The notes below the pieces were generated by a model, which saw only the letters and a list, made by a program, of their open reading frames with translations, had not been told where the DNA came from and ran no database searches. Both the position numbers and the translations under genes were made by a program. Source: an uncultured Clostridia bacterium (GTDB lineage Bacteria > Bacillota > Clostridia > Oscillospirales > JAAYOS01). From it: a stretch of DNA of 38,449 nucleotides. Of this stretch, positions 22,602-31,330 are shown in pieces; positions within the stretch are counted from its first letter, which is position 1; every line of letters begins with the position of its first letter. The stretch spans positions 1 to 38,449 of the forward strand of contig CANRIN010000014.1 of NCBI GenBank assembly GCA_947630675.1. Direction: 5' to 3'.

Positions 22602-25600
22602 TTGTTCTTAAAATCACTTCAACTGCAAGGCTTCAAGTCCTTCCCGGACAGGACGGTGCTCGACTTCGACAGAGGTATGAGCGCCGTCGTGGGCCCGAAC
22701 GGCAGCGGAAAGTCGAATATAGCGGACGCGGTGCGCTGGGTGCTCGGCGAGCAGTCGAACAAGACCCTGCGCGGCGCGAAGATGGAGGATGTGGTGTTCA
22801 AGGGCACGGCGGAGCGCGGACCCGTAGGTTACGCGGAGGTATCTCTCGTGCTTGACAACGGCGACGGAACGCTCCCCATAGAGGCGGGAGAGGTCATGGT
22901 CACCCGCCGCTACTTCCGCTCCGGGGAGAGCGAGTACTACATCAACCGCGAGCCGGTGCGCCTGAGGGACGTTCACGAGCTCTTTATGGACACCGGCCTA
23001 GGCAGAGACGGGTACTCGATAATCGGACAGGGACGCATAGACGAGATACTTTCCACCCGCAGCACCGACCGCCGCGAGATATTCGAGGAGGCGGCGGGGA
23101 TATCCAAATACAGGTACCGCAAGGAGGAGGCGGAGAGGAAGCTCGACGCCACCGAGCAGAACCTTCTGCGGATAAACGACAAGATAGCGGAGCTCGAGCT
23201 TTCGGTCGGCCCGATGCGCGAGCAGGCCGAGACAGCGAAGAAGTACCTTGTGCTCCGCGACGATCTGCGCGTCGCCGAGACCTCCGTCTGGATGGTCACG
23301 CTCGAGCGGCTGAGGCAGTCGGCGCAGAAGTCAAAAAGCGACCTCGCAATAGCCTCGGAGCAGCTCGGGCGTGAGCAGTCCGAGCTCGAGCGGCTGTACG
23401 CGCGGGCGGAAGAGCTCGCGGAGCAGATGCGCGCGGGCGACGTGGCGGCGGAGACCGCACGCGCGGAGCTCTCCGATGCCGAGCAGCGGCTTGCCGCCGC
23501 GCGGAGCGAGGTGGAGCTGATAGAGGGACGCGTGAAAAACCTCGACGAGAACATCGAGCGCACGGCGCGGGAGCTGGAGGACGAGAGGGTGCGTGAGCAG
23601 TCCCGCGCAGAGCAGATAGCCGAACGCGAGCGCCGCGCGCAGGAATGTGAGGACGAGATAGCCCGTGCGGACGCGGAGATAGCCGAGCTCGAGAAGAAGA
23701 TAAGCGAGATGCTTGAAAGCGAGGGCGAGATCGGCGAGAAGGCCGACGCGCTCGCGGCGAGAATAGCGGGAGAGGAAGCGGAGCTGTCGCAGCTGCGCGT
23801 GGACCTCGGCGCTCTCGAAGCGACGGACGCGGAGACCGAGCGCCGCAGGTCGGAGGCGGAGAGCGGCCTTGAGGCAAAGAGAGCGGAGCTTGCCGCCGCC
23901 GAGAGCGAGCTTTCGGAAAAGAACGGGGAGCTTGAGGAGGAGCGCGGGCATTTGTCCGAGCTCGAGAATCTGATCTCCGGCTACGCAATGCGCCTCGAAC
24001 GCCGCCGCTCCAAGCTCGGCGGCATGCAGGAAGAGCGCACCAAGCTCAGAATGGACCTCGCCGCGGCGCAAAACCGCTTCAAGCTCCTAACGGACATGGA
24101 GCGCGAGAACGAGGGGGCGCCGCGCGCGGTGAAGATGGTCCTTGCGGAAGCGGAGAGGGGCGGACTTCGCGGCGTACACGGACAGCTCTCGCGGCTGATA
24201 AGCGCGGACGACCGCAGCGCCCTCGCCATAGAGACGGCGCTGGGCGCGGCGCTTCAGAACATCGTAGTTTCCACCGAGGAGGACGCCAAGGAGGCCATAT
24301 CCTACCTCAAGCGCCGCGACGGAGGGCGCGCCACCTTCCTGCCGGTCTCGGCAATACGCGCGCGGGACTTCGGCGAGGACCCGGCGGGCGAGAAGGGCTT
24401 TATAGGCATAGCGAGCGAGCTCGTCACGTGCGACGCGAAGTATCGCAATATAGTGTCGAACCTTCTCTCGCGCACCGTTGTCGTGGACAACATGGATAAC
24501 GCCATCGCGATGGCGCGGAGACACTCGCAGCGCTTCCGCATAGTCACCTCCGACGGACAGATAATCAACGCCGGCGGCTCGATGACCGGCGGCTCCGCCG
24601 GCCGCGGGACGGGAGTCCTGAGCAGAGCCAACGAAATATCCCGCCTCCGGACGGAGTGCGAAAAGCTCGAAGCGCAGCTCTCGGAGCGGGACAAGGCCGT
24701 GAGAGAGGCCGAGCGCGAGGTCGCGGCGGCGGAGTACGAGAACGGCGTCGCGGAGAGCGAGCGCCGCGAAGCATCCGAAGCGGTGATACGCCTGGAGGGC
24801 GAGCTGCACGCGATAGAGGCGCGGCGGGACTCCGCGAGGGACGCGGCGTCGTCGCTCGAAAGCGAGAGGACTTCGGCGGAGGAACGCCTGAAGGAGAACG
24901 CCGCGCGCGCGGCAGAGCTCGCTGAGAAGATATCCCTGCACGAGGCGGCGCGGGATGCGGCGTCGGCCGAGCTCGATGAGTTGAAGGAAGGCAGCGGCGA
25001 GCTCACGGAGCAGCGCGGCAGCTTCTCCGGGAAGATGGCGGAGCTCCGCGAAAAGCGGAGCGCCTCGGCGGCGGAGCTCGCGTCGGTGCGGCAGAGCGCC
25101 GAGGATTTCAGACGGATGGGCGAGCAGTACGCGTCCGACGTGGCGCGCCGCGAGGAGCTCATCGGAGAGTACGGAAGAGAAAAGAGCGAGCTGCTGCATG
25201 CCGCCGAGGAGAAACGCGGCGAAGTTGAAGAGCTCGGGCGCGAGCGGGACGGCAAAAGCGCCTCGGTCGAGACGCTTCGGCGCGAACGGATGGCGACCGA
25301 CGCGTCGCGGTCGGCAGTCGACCGCGACGTGCAGGAGCGGAACCGCGCCATAATGGACCTCGAGCGCGAGCGCGCCCGCCTCGAACAGCGCACTGGCGAG
25401 GCGGACATGCAGGAAAAGCAGATAATCGACCGGATGTGGGAAGCCTACGAGCTGACGCCGCTCACGGCGGCGGAGGTCGCAAAGCCGGTCGAGAACCTAC
25501 AGAGCGAGCAGCGCCGGGTGTCCTCGCTGCGCCGGGAGATGACGGCTTTGGGACCGGTCAACATCGGGGCGATAGATGAGTGGGCACGGCTGAGTGAGAG

Positions 25601-26174
25601 ATACGAGTACCTCACGAGCCAACGCGACGACGTGACCCGCTCCGCAGACGAGCTGAAGAATATAATTGCGGAAATAACGGGCGAGATGAAGGAGATATTC
25701 ACCCGCGAGTTTGCGCGAATAAACGAGAAGTTCGGAGAGACGTTTGCAGAGCTCTTCGGCGGCGGAAAGGCAGCCGTCCGGCTCGAGGATGAGAGCGACG
25801 TGCTCGGAAGCGGCATAGCCATAGACGTCCGCCTGCCGGGAAAGACGACGCTTGCGATAGGATCACTCTCCGGCGGCGAGAAGGCGTTCGTCGCAACGGC
25901 GCTGTACTTTGCCATACTTAAGGTGCGCCCCACGCCGTTCTGCATCGTCGACGAGGTGGACACCGCCCTCGACGAGAGAAACGTCCTGCGCGCGGCGGCG
26001 TACATGAAGCGGCTCTGTGAGTCGACGCAGTTCATAGCGATAACACATAAGCGCGGCACGATGGAGGCCTGCGATGCGCTCTACGGAGTGACGATGCAGT
26101 CGCCGGGAGTCTCGAAGATACTGCCGCTCAGCATAAGCGAGGTCGAGCGCGAGCTCGGCATGGAGCTGAAATAG
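22602..26174 (+). CDS. smc: Chromosome segregation protein SMC
   Basis: ATPase that forms ring-shaped dimers to compact and segregate chromosomes with ScpA and ScpB. About 1190 residues. Walker A is GPNGSGKSN (31-39), followed by two long coiled-coil arms rich in Glu, Arg and Ala, a hinge domain (about 520-660), the signature LSGGEKA (about 1090) and Walker B with CIVDEVDTALDERN (about 1115-1128). Start choice: TTG 22602 follows AGGAG (22591-22595) by 6 bases and gives MFLKSLQLQGFKSF, the normal N-terminus; the in-frame extension from 22572 has no site. It sits between the radical SAM gene and ftsY, the conserved rnc-smc-ftsY context. Confidence 0.98.
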   Translation: MFLKSLQLQGFKSFPDRTVLDFDRGMSAVVGPNGSGKSNIADAVRWVLGEQSNKTLRGAKMEDVVFKGTAERGPVGYAEVSLVLDNGDGTLPIEAGEVMVTRRYFRSGESEYYINREPVRLRDVHELFMDTGLGRDGYSIIGQGRIDEILSTRSTDRREIFEEAAGISKYRYRKEEAERKLDATEQNLLRINDKIAELELSVGPMREQAETAKKYLVLRDDLRVAETSVWMVTLERLRQSAQKSKSDLAIASEQLGREQSELERLYARAEELAEQMRAGDVAAETARAELSDAEQRLAAARSEVELIEGRVKNLDENIERTARELEDERVREQSRAEQIAERERRAQECEDEIARADAEIAELEKKISEMLESEGEIGEKADALAARIAGEEAELSQLRVDLGALEATDAETERRRSEAESGLEAKRAELAAAESELSEKNGELEEERGHLSELENLISGYAMRLERRRSKLGGMQEERTKLRMDLAAAQNRFKLLTDMERENEGAPRAVKMVLAEAERGGLRGVHGQLSRLISADDRSALAIETALGAALQNIVVSTEEDAKEAISYLKRRDGGRATFLPVSAIRARDFGEDPAGEKGFIGIASELVTCDAKYRNIVSNLLSRTVVVDNMDNAIAMARRHSQRFRIVTSDGQIINAGGSMTGGSAGRGTGVLSRANEISRLRTECEKLEAQLSERDKAVREAEREVAAAEYENGVAESERREASEAVIRLEGELHAIEARRDSARDAASSLESERTSAEERLKENAARAAELAEKISLHEAARDAASAELDELKEGSGELTEQRGSFSGKMAELREKRSASAAELASVRQSAEDFRRMGEQYASDVARREELIGEYGREKSELLHAAEEKRGEVEELGRERDGKSASVETLRRERMATDASRSAVDRDVQERNRAIMDLERERARLEQRTGEADMQEKQIIDRMWEAYELTPLTAAEVAKPVENLQSEQRRVSSLRREMTALGPVNIGAIDEWARLSERYEYLTSQRDDVTRSADELKNIIAEITGEMKEIFTREFARINEKFGETFAELFGGGKAAVRLEDESDVLGSGIAIDVRLPGKTTLAIGSLSGGEKAFVATALYFAILKVRPTPFCIVDEVDTALDERNVLRAAAYMKRLCESTQFIAITHKRGTMEACDALYGVTMQSPGVSKILPLSISEVERELGMELK

Positions 26175-26189
26175 TACGGAGGTAAGACG

Positions 26190-27095
26190 ATGGGATTTTT
26201 TGACAAGATACGCAAGGGGCTCACAAAGACGAAGGAGGGCGCGGGCGGAAGGCTCCGCAGCATCTTCGGGGGCTACACAAAGGCGGGCGAGGAGTTCTTC
26301 GAGGAGCTCGAGGAGACGCTTATCCTCGCGGACGTCGGCGCGCCGGTGGCCATGAAGGCGACCGATGAGCTCCGTGCGCGCGCAAAGCGGGACAAGCTCG
26401 ACTCGGCGGAGGAGCTCCGCGCGGAGTTTGAGAAGATAGTCCTCGAGATACTCGAGAGCGGCAGGAGCGAGCCGAAGACGGGCTATCCCACGGTGATACT
26501 TGTCATCGGCGTGAACGGCGTGGGCAAGACCACGACGATAGGGAAGCTCGCCGCGCAGTATGTCACGGAAGGAAAGAAGGTACTGCTCTGCGCGGCGGAC
26601 ACCTTCCGTGCGGCGGCGGCGGACCAGCTCGAGATATGGGCAGGCCGAGCGGGCTGCGGCATCGTCCGTCAGTCGGAGGGCTCCGACCCGGCGGCGGTCG
26701 TGTTCGACGCGTGCGCCGCGGCAAAGGCGCGCGGCGTGGACGTGCTGATATGCGACACTGCGGGACGTCTCCAGAACAAGCAGAACCTCATGAACGAGCT
26801 GACGAAGATAAGCAAGATCCTCGAGCGCGAAATGCCCGGCGCGGCGCGCGAGACCTACCTTGTCATCGACGCGACGACCGGCCAGAACGGTCTCGAGCAG
26901 GCAAAGCAGTTCGACGCGTCCGCCGAGCTCACCGGCCTCGTGCTCACGAAGCTCGACGGAACGGCCAAGGGCGGCATAGTAATAGGCATAGCGGACGCGA
27001 TGAAGGTCCCGGTGCGCTATATCGGCGTCGGCGAGCAGGTGGACGACCTCATGCCGTTCGACGCTAAGGGCTTCGTGGACGCCCTGTTTGAGTGA
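26190..27095 (+). CDS. ftsY: Signal recognition particle receptor FtsY
   Basis: GTPase receptor that docks SRP-ribosome complexes at the membrane. 301 residues: a short basic amphipathic N-terminus (about 1-30) rather than the long acidic A domain of E. coli, then the helical N domain (about 30-95) and the G domain. G motifs are GVNGVGKTTT (about 109-118), DTAGR, and TKLDGTAKGG. The GGEQVDDLMPF-type ending (GVGEQVDDLMPFD) is standard. GGAGG precedes ATG 26190. The gene follows smc by 15 bases and is four bases ahead of rdgB. Confidence 0.97.
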   Translation: MGFFDKIRKGLTKTKEGAGGRLRSIFGGYTKAGEEFFEELEETLILADVGAPVAMKATDELRARAKRDKLDSAEELRAEFEKIVLEILESGRSEPKTGYPTVILVIGVNGVGKTTTIGKLAAQYVTEGKKVLLCAADTFRAAAADQLEIWAGRAGCGIVRQSEGSDPAAVVFDACAAAKARGVDVLICDTAGRLQNKQNLMNELTKISKILEREMPGAARETYLVIDATTGQNGLEQAKQFDASAELTGLVLTKLDGTAKGGIVIGIADAMKVPVRYIGVGEQVDDLMPFDAKGFVDALFE

Positions 27096-27099
27096 GACC

Positions 27100-27696
27100 A
27101 TGAAGCTGATACTTGCTACACGAAACGCGCACAAGACCGGGGAGATGCGCGTGATACTTTCCCCGTGGGAGGTTCTGAGCCTTGCGGACATCGGCTTTGA
27201 GGGTGAGATAACCGAGGACGGCGCGACCTTTGAGGAGAACGCCATGATAAAGGCGCGGGCGGCGGCATCCGCCGCGCCCGGCTGTGTCGCGTTCGCGGAC
27301 GACAGCGGCATAGCGGTCGAAGCGCTCGGCGGGGCGCCGGGCATCTTCTCCGCGCGCTACGGCGGAGACCTCTGCAAAGACGACCGTGAGAGGACCGAGC
27401 TGCTGCTCCGGAATATGCGCGGAAAGACCGACCGCGCGGCGAAATTCGTGTGCTGCATAGCCTGCGTCCTTCCGGACGGGGAGAGCTTTACAGTGCGCGG
27501 GGAGTGCCCCGGAACGCTTGCGGAGGAGTACCGGGGCGAGGGTGGCTTCGGCTACGACCCGATATTCATCCCGGACGGCTTCGACCGGACGATGGGGGAG
27601 ATATCCCCGGAGGAAAAGAACATGATCTCACACCGCGCCCGCGCGCTCGCACTCTTCCGCGAGGAGTTGGCGCGCAGGGCGGAAAGGAGCAAATAA
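27100..27696 (+). CDS. rdgB: XTP/dITP diphosphatase (RdgB/HAM1 family)
   Basis: House-cleaning pyrophosphatase that removes non-canonical purine nucleoside triphosphates such as XTP, dITP and ITP. 198 residues, usual length. Substrate-binding LATRNAHKTGEM at the start, the central FADDSGIAVEALGGAPGIFSARY with the catalytic acidic pair, GGFGYDPIF, and the final SHRARAL all match the family. Start choice: ATG 27100 lies 4 bases after the ftsY stop; the TTG at 27088 inside ftsY gives four extra residues. The ribosome binding site is weak, which suggests coupling to ftsY translation. The stop and the yhbY start share one base (TAATG). Confidence 0.96.
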   Translation: MKLILATRNAHKTGEMRVILSPWEVLSLADIGFEGEITEDGATFEENAMIKARAAASAAPGCVAFADDSGIAVEALGGAPGIFSARYGGDLCKDDRERTELLLRNMRGKTDRAAKFVCCIACVLPDGESFTVRGECPGTLAEEYRGEGGFGYDPIFIPDGFDRTMGEISPEEKNMISHRARALALFREELARRAERSK

Positions 27697-27977
27697 TGCT
27701 GACCGGAAAAGAGAGGGCGCGGCTCCGCGCCATGGCAAACGGAATAGACACGATAGGGCAGGTCGGCAAGGATGGCATAAACGAGAACCTCGCCGTGCAG
27801 ATGCGGGACGCGCTCGCGGCGCGGCAGCTCGTGAAGTACCGCGTGCTCGAAAACTGCCCGCTCTCCGCGCGCGAGGCGGCGCAGGAGCTTGCGGATATGA
27901 CCGGCGCGGAGATAGTGCAGGTCATTGGCTACCGTTTCGTGCTCTACCTTGCGGACAAAGAAGACCCGCTTATCTGA
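27696..27977 (+). CDS. yhbY: YhbY-family CRM-domain RNA-binding protein
   Basis: Small ribosome-associated RNA-binding protein linked to large-subunit assembly. 93 residues form a single CRM domain: LTGKERARLRAMAN at the start, IGQVGKDGINENL, a central helix, and the end TGAEIVQVIGYRFVLYL with the hydrophobic strand typical of the fold. AAGGAG (27684-27689) precedes the ATG, which shares its A with the rdgB stop. It is followed by nadD after 12 bases, as in many Bacillota (yhbY-nadD-yqeK-rsfS). Confidence 0.95.
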   Translation: MLTGKERARLRAMANGIDTIGQVGKDGINENLAVQMRDALAARQLVKYRVLENCPLSAREAAQELADMTGAEIVQVIGYRFVLYLADKEDPLI

Positions 27978-27989
27978 GGGGAGCACAGA

Positions 27990-28607
27990 ATGGCTGAAAA
28001 CAGAGAAATGAGGATAGGTATATACGGCGGGACGTTTGACCCGCCGCACTACGGCCACGTCGTCGCGACGGCGGAGGCCATGAGAAAGCTCGAGCTCGAC
28101 CGGCTGTTCATAATCCCCGCAAAGCAGCCGCCGCACAAGCCGCTTGAGGGACACAGCTCCGCCGAGGACCGCTTTGAGATGGCGGAGATAGCCTTCGGGA
28201 GGATACCCGGCGCGGTCGTGAGCGACATGGAGCTCCTGCGCGAGGGACCGAGCTACACCGCAGACACTCTCGAGGAGCTCTCGGAGCAGTATCCGGACGC
28301 GCACTTCTTTCTGCTCATGGGGGCGGATATGTTCCTCTCGTTGCAGAGCTGGCGGCGCTCGGAGGAGATACTTTCGCGGTGCACCCCCGTGGCGTTCGCG
28401 CGCGACGAGGGACAGTACGACGAGCTCGTGCGGCACGCAGGCTTTCTGATGGAGCGCTACGGCGCGCACTGCGAGGTAATCGAGAATCACGCGCTTCCGG
28501 CGTCGTCAAGCGAGATACGGGAAGCGATACGCAGGGGGGAGAAGAGTGAGTTCCTTCAGGACGGAGTCCTTGAATATATCGGACGGCGAAACCTTTACAG
28601 AGGTTAG
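27990..28607 (+). CDS. nadD: Nicotinate-mononucleotide adenylyltransferase
   Basis: Joins nicotinate mononucleotide and ATP to make deamido-NAD in NAD synthesis. 205 residues. The nucleotidyltransferase motif is GIYGGTFDPPHYGH (about 9-22), with IIPAKQPPHK for substrate binding, FLLMGADMF in the middle and SSSEIREAIRRGE (about 170-182) as the (I/S)SST-x-x-R-like phosphate site. GGGGAG precedes ATG 27990. A second ATG at 28008 would give a shorter start but lacks a site. The 3' end may overlap yqeK, depending on which yqeK start is used. Confidence 0.96.
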   Translation: MAENREMRIGIYGGTFDPPHYGHVVATAEAMRKLELDRLFIIPAKQPPHKPLEGHSSAEDRFEMAEIAFGRIPGAVVSDMELLREGPSYTADTLEELSEQYPDAHFFLLMGADMFLSLQSWRRSEEILSRCTPVAFARDEGQYDELVRHAGFLMERYGAHCEVIENHALPASSSEIREAIRRGEKSEFLQDGVLEYIGRRNLYRG

Positions 28608-28608
28608 C

Positions 28609-29172
28609 GTGGAATTCTGCCGCCGTGCGCTCGCGCTCGTCAAGGAAAAGCGGCGCGCGCACGTCCTCGGGTGCGCGGAGTGTGCAAGGACGCTCGCCCG
28701 CGCCTTCGGCGCGGATGAGACCGCCGCCGTGCGCGCGGCGCTGCTGCACGACTGTACGAAGCGCCTCGGCGACGATGAGCAGTTGAAATTGTGCGAGGAG
28801 TATGGTATAATACTAACTCAAGCGGATCTCGACAGTCCGCAGGTGATACATGCGATAACCGGCGCGGAGGTCGCGCGGCGCGAATTCCGGCTCAGCGAGG
28901 AGGAGTGCGGCGCTATCCGCTTCCACACCACCGGCCGCGCGGACATGACTCCGCTCGAAAAGACGGTCTACCTTGCCGACGTCATAGAGCCGACCCGGAG
29001 CTACGACAACATAAAGCACCTCCGGAAGCTCGCGGCAAAGGACGCGGAGAAGGCCCTGCTCGAGGCGGCGGCGAACACGGTGGCGCTGCTCGTCAAGGAC
29101 AGACGGCCGGTGCATCCGCTCACCGTCGATATGTATGATTTTCTTTTGAACCCTCACAGAAAGGCGCAGTGA
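28609..29172 (+). CDS. yqeK: YqeK-family HD-domain hydrolase
   Basis: HD-domain metal-dependent phosphohydrolase. Characterised family members split symmetric diadenosine tetraphosphate into ADP. 187 residues from GTG 28609. HD residues visible are His in RRAHVLGCAE, the pair in LLHDCTK, His in VIHAITGA and a later Asp in VYLADVIEP, so the metal site looks complete. Start choice: GTG 28609 follows AGAGG by 7 bases and gives the usual N-terminus. GTG 28546 inside nadD has GGGGGAG and would add 21 residues that look like out-of-frame nadD sequence. The nadD-yqeK pair fits a shared role in nucleotide metabolism. Confidence 0.92.
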   Translation: MEFCRRALALVKEKRRAHVLGCAECARTLARAFGADETAAVRAALLHDCTKRLGDDEQLKLCEEYGIILTQADLDSPQVIHAITGAEVARREFRLSEEECGAIRFHTTGRADMTPLEKTVYLADVIEPTRSYDNIKHLRKLAAKDAEKALLEAAANTVALLVKDRRPVHPLTVDMYDFLLNPHRKAQ

Positions 29173-29175
29173 CAA

Positions 29176-30891
29176 ATGGCTCCTAAAAAGACGAAGATAG
29201 CGAGCGGCTCGGGTAAGCGGGCAAGCTCCGTCAAGCACGGCACATCGAAGAAAACGGAGGACAAGCCCTCGCACGCCGCGGCGAAGTCGAAGGACAGGCG
29301 GCAGGGCAACCTTTGGGAGCGGTTGACGCCCGGTAAGCGGGCGCTCGTAGTGCTCGGTTCGGTCGTGCTGATGGCGGGACTTCTCGCTCTGCTGATGTGG
29401 ACAAGCATCAAATCCATCGTCCGGCCTCCGGTGATAACCCCTCCGCCCGCAGGCTCCTCCGAGCCGACCGCGCCGACCGTGTCGCGCGACCCGTCGTCTG
29501 GCGCGCAGCCGTCGGACGGCGGCACCGCAGCCTCCCGCCTTGACGGGATGTACACCGTGCTCGTGATGGGTCACAACCAGGGCCTTACCGACGTGATGAT
29601 GGTCGTCGGCTTCGATACGGGGGCAAACAAGATAGAAGTCGTGAACATTCCCCGCGACACCTATTCAAACGATATACCGTCCTATCCCAAGAAGATAAAC
29701 GGCGCCTACAACCTCGGCGGTATGGATCTCGTGTATAAGGCGGTGGAGGGAGTCATAGGCTTCCGGCCGGACAAGTACGTCATGATAGACTACGACGGAT
29801 TCGTCGCCCTTGTGGACACCCTCGACGGGGTGGAGTTTGACGTTCCGCGCAACATGCGCCACGTCTCGGACAGCGGCAAGGTCGATATCAACCTCAAGAA
29901 GGGCCTCCAGACGCTGACAGGCGAACAGGCGCTAGGACTGGTCCGCTACCGCTCCGGCTACGCCGATCAGGACCTCGGAAGAATAAAGACCGCGCAGAAG
30001 TTCCTAACTGCCTGTGCGCAGAAGATGGTGGACACCATCTCGTTTGGCAAGATAGGCGACTATGTGAATATCTGCATCGACTACCTTGACACCGACCTCA
30101 CGGCGGGCGAGATGATATGGTTCGTGCAGCAGGCGTTCGACGTCGACATGGAAAAAGACCTGAACTTCCACACGCCGGAGCTGAACGCCTACACCTATCA
30201 GGGCGCGGCCTACGTCTTCCTGCATGCGGACACGATGGCCGACCTGATAAACAGGACAGTCAACCCGCTCTCGCACGATATAAAGCCGGAGGATCTGGAC
30301 ATCTTCAACCCGATAACGAGCGGCGCCGGAGCTGTCCCGGAGACCAGCACGAGCGGCGGCTCAACGAGCACGGGAAGCCCCTCGGGGTCCTCGGGCGGCA
30401 GTTCGTCCGGCTCTGGCAGCTCGTCCAAGCCCGCGGGCAGCGGTTCCGCAAGCTCATCCAAGCCCACGGGCAGCGGTTCCGCAAGCTCGGGCGGCTCGAC
30501 CGGCTCAGGAGGTTCGACTGCCGGCTCGGGCGGTTCGACCGGTTCGGGAAGCGGTTCGTCCGGCTCCGGAGGCAGCGGAGCTTCCGGCACGTCCGGGTCG
30601 GGAACTGCCACGGCGGCGCCGAGCACGGAACCGAGTCTCGCGCCTTCGTCGGAGCCGGGTGTCGAGGAAACGGCAGCGCCGGCTTCCGGAGAGCCCACGT
30701 CGGAGACGAGCGCGGAGCCCGTCTCGGGCGGGGAGACATCGGAGGCGAGCGCCGAACCGAGCGGAACGCCGACGGACGAGCCCACGCCGGAGCCGTCGGA
30801 GGGTCCGACAGAGACAGGCGAGCCTGCCGTCACACCGCCGCCGGTGGAGGTGAGCGAGGAGCCGTTTGTGCCCGCGACGCCGGAGGCGTGA
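29176..30891 (+). CDS. LCP-family (LytR-CpsA-Psr) cell-wall glycopolymer ligase with long low-complexity tail
   Basis: Membrane-anchored phosphotransferase that attaches anionic glycopolymers to peptidoglycan. A basic N-terminus (1-50) is followed by one membrane helix (about 55-76) and a Pro/Ser linker. The LCP domain (about 124-280) contains VNIPRDTY, KINGAYNLGG, GEQALGLVRYRS and DLGRIKTAQKF; these supply the Arg and Asp residues that bind the polyprenyl pyrophosphate substrate. A further region of about 100 residues precedes a tail of about 180: Gly/Ser-rich (388-475), then Glu/Pro/Thr/Ser-rich to the end at 571. The tail has an exact 11-residue tandem repeat (33-base units at 30424-30456 and 30457-30489). 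No sortase motif was seen. The tail probably spans or binds the wall. Confidence 0.93.
   Translation: MAPKKTKIASGSGKRASSVKHGTSKKTEDKPSHAAAKSKDRRQGNLWERLTPGKRALVVLGSVVLMAGLLALLMWTSIKSIVRPPVITPPPAGSSEPTAPTVSRDPSSGAQPSDGGTAASRLDGMYTVLVMGHNQGLTDVMMVVGFDTGANKIEVVNIPRDTYSNDIPSYPKKINGAYNLGGMDLVYKAVEGVIGFRPDKYVMIDYDGFVALVDTLDGVEFDVPRNMRHVSDSGKVDINLKKGLQTLTGEQALGLVRYRSGYADQDLGRIKTAQKFLTACAQKMVDTISFGKIGDYVNICIDYLDTDLTAGEMIWFVQQAFDVDMEKDLNFHTPELNAYTYQGAAYVFLHADTMADLINRTVNPLSHDIKPEDLDIFNPITSGAGAVPETSTSGGSTSTGSPSGSSGGSSSGSGSSSKPAGSGSASSSKPTGSGSASSGGSTGSGGSTAGSGGSTGSGSGSSGSGGSGASGTSGSGTATAAPSTEPSLAPSSEPGVEETAAPASGEPTSETSAEPVSGGETSEASAEPSGTPTDEPTPEPSEGPTETGEPAVTPPPVEVSEEPFVPATPEA
30424..30489 (+). repeat. 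Two tandem 33-base units in the LCP tail
   Basis: Two adjacent 33-base copies that differ at a few positions (CCCGCGGG against CCCACGGG), encoding SKPAGSGSASS and SKPTGSGSASS. They are part of a longer stretch of degenerate Gly/Ser codons to about 30600. Such repeats change length by slippage or recombination while keeping the frame. Confidence 0.85.
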
Positions 30892-30952
30892 CAAACATAT
30901 ATCAGATGAATATGAAAACTGCTTTACATCCGAACGGAGAAAGGAGAACCGC

Positions 30953-31303
30953 ATGGAGTCCCTTGAGCTTGCAATGAAGATAGCGAAGATACTCGACGAC
31001 CGCAAGGCGCGGGATCTGCAGGTAATAAAGATAGAGGAGCTGACGGTGATAGCGGACTACTTTGTTATCGCGACCGGCACCTCCACCACCCACGTCCGCT
31101 CGCTTGCGGACGAGGTGGAGTTCAAACTGAAGCAGGAGGGTGTGACGCCCCTCAGCATCGAGGGTTACGACTCATCGAGCTGGGTGCTCACCGACTACGG
31201 CACGGTGGTCCTGCACGTCTTCCTTGAGGACGCGCGCGGGTTCTACGCGCTGGAGCGCCTGTGGGGAGACGCGCCGAGAGTTGAGCTCGATTTCAACAAG
31301 TAA
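30953..31303 (+). CDS. rsfS: Ribosomal silencing factor RsfS
   Basis: Binds ribosomal protein uL14 and blocks joining of ribosomal subunits when nutrients are short. 116 residues, standard length. Family sequence is clear: KIAKILDDRKARDLQVIKIEE, TVIADYFVIATGTST, and the late SSWVLTDYGTVVLHVF and FYALERLWGDAP. AAGGAG precedes ATG 30953; the frame is open further upstream but without a start that has a site. It follows the LCP gene by 61 bases, with no visible terminator, and precedes leuS by 27 bases. Confidence 0.97.
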   Translation: MESLELAMKIAKILDDRKARDLQVIKIEELTVIADYFVIATGTSTTHVRSLADEVEFKLKQEGVTPLSIEGYDSSSWVLTDYGTVVLHVFLEDARGFYALERLWGDAPRVELDFNK

Positions 31304-31330
31304 ACAAATTCGTCTGGAAGTGATAGAGAT

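Noticed and set aside
30340..30640. Repeated Gly/Ser-coding DNA as a possible CRISPR or satellite array
   Set aside because: Units are in frame, unevenly spaced and without unique spacers; they encode a low-complexity protein tail.
31304..31330. T-box leader expected before leuS (and similarly before lysS)
   Set aside because: The 27-base gap cannot hold a T-box, and the roughly 80-base greA leader shows no T-box core sequence.
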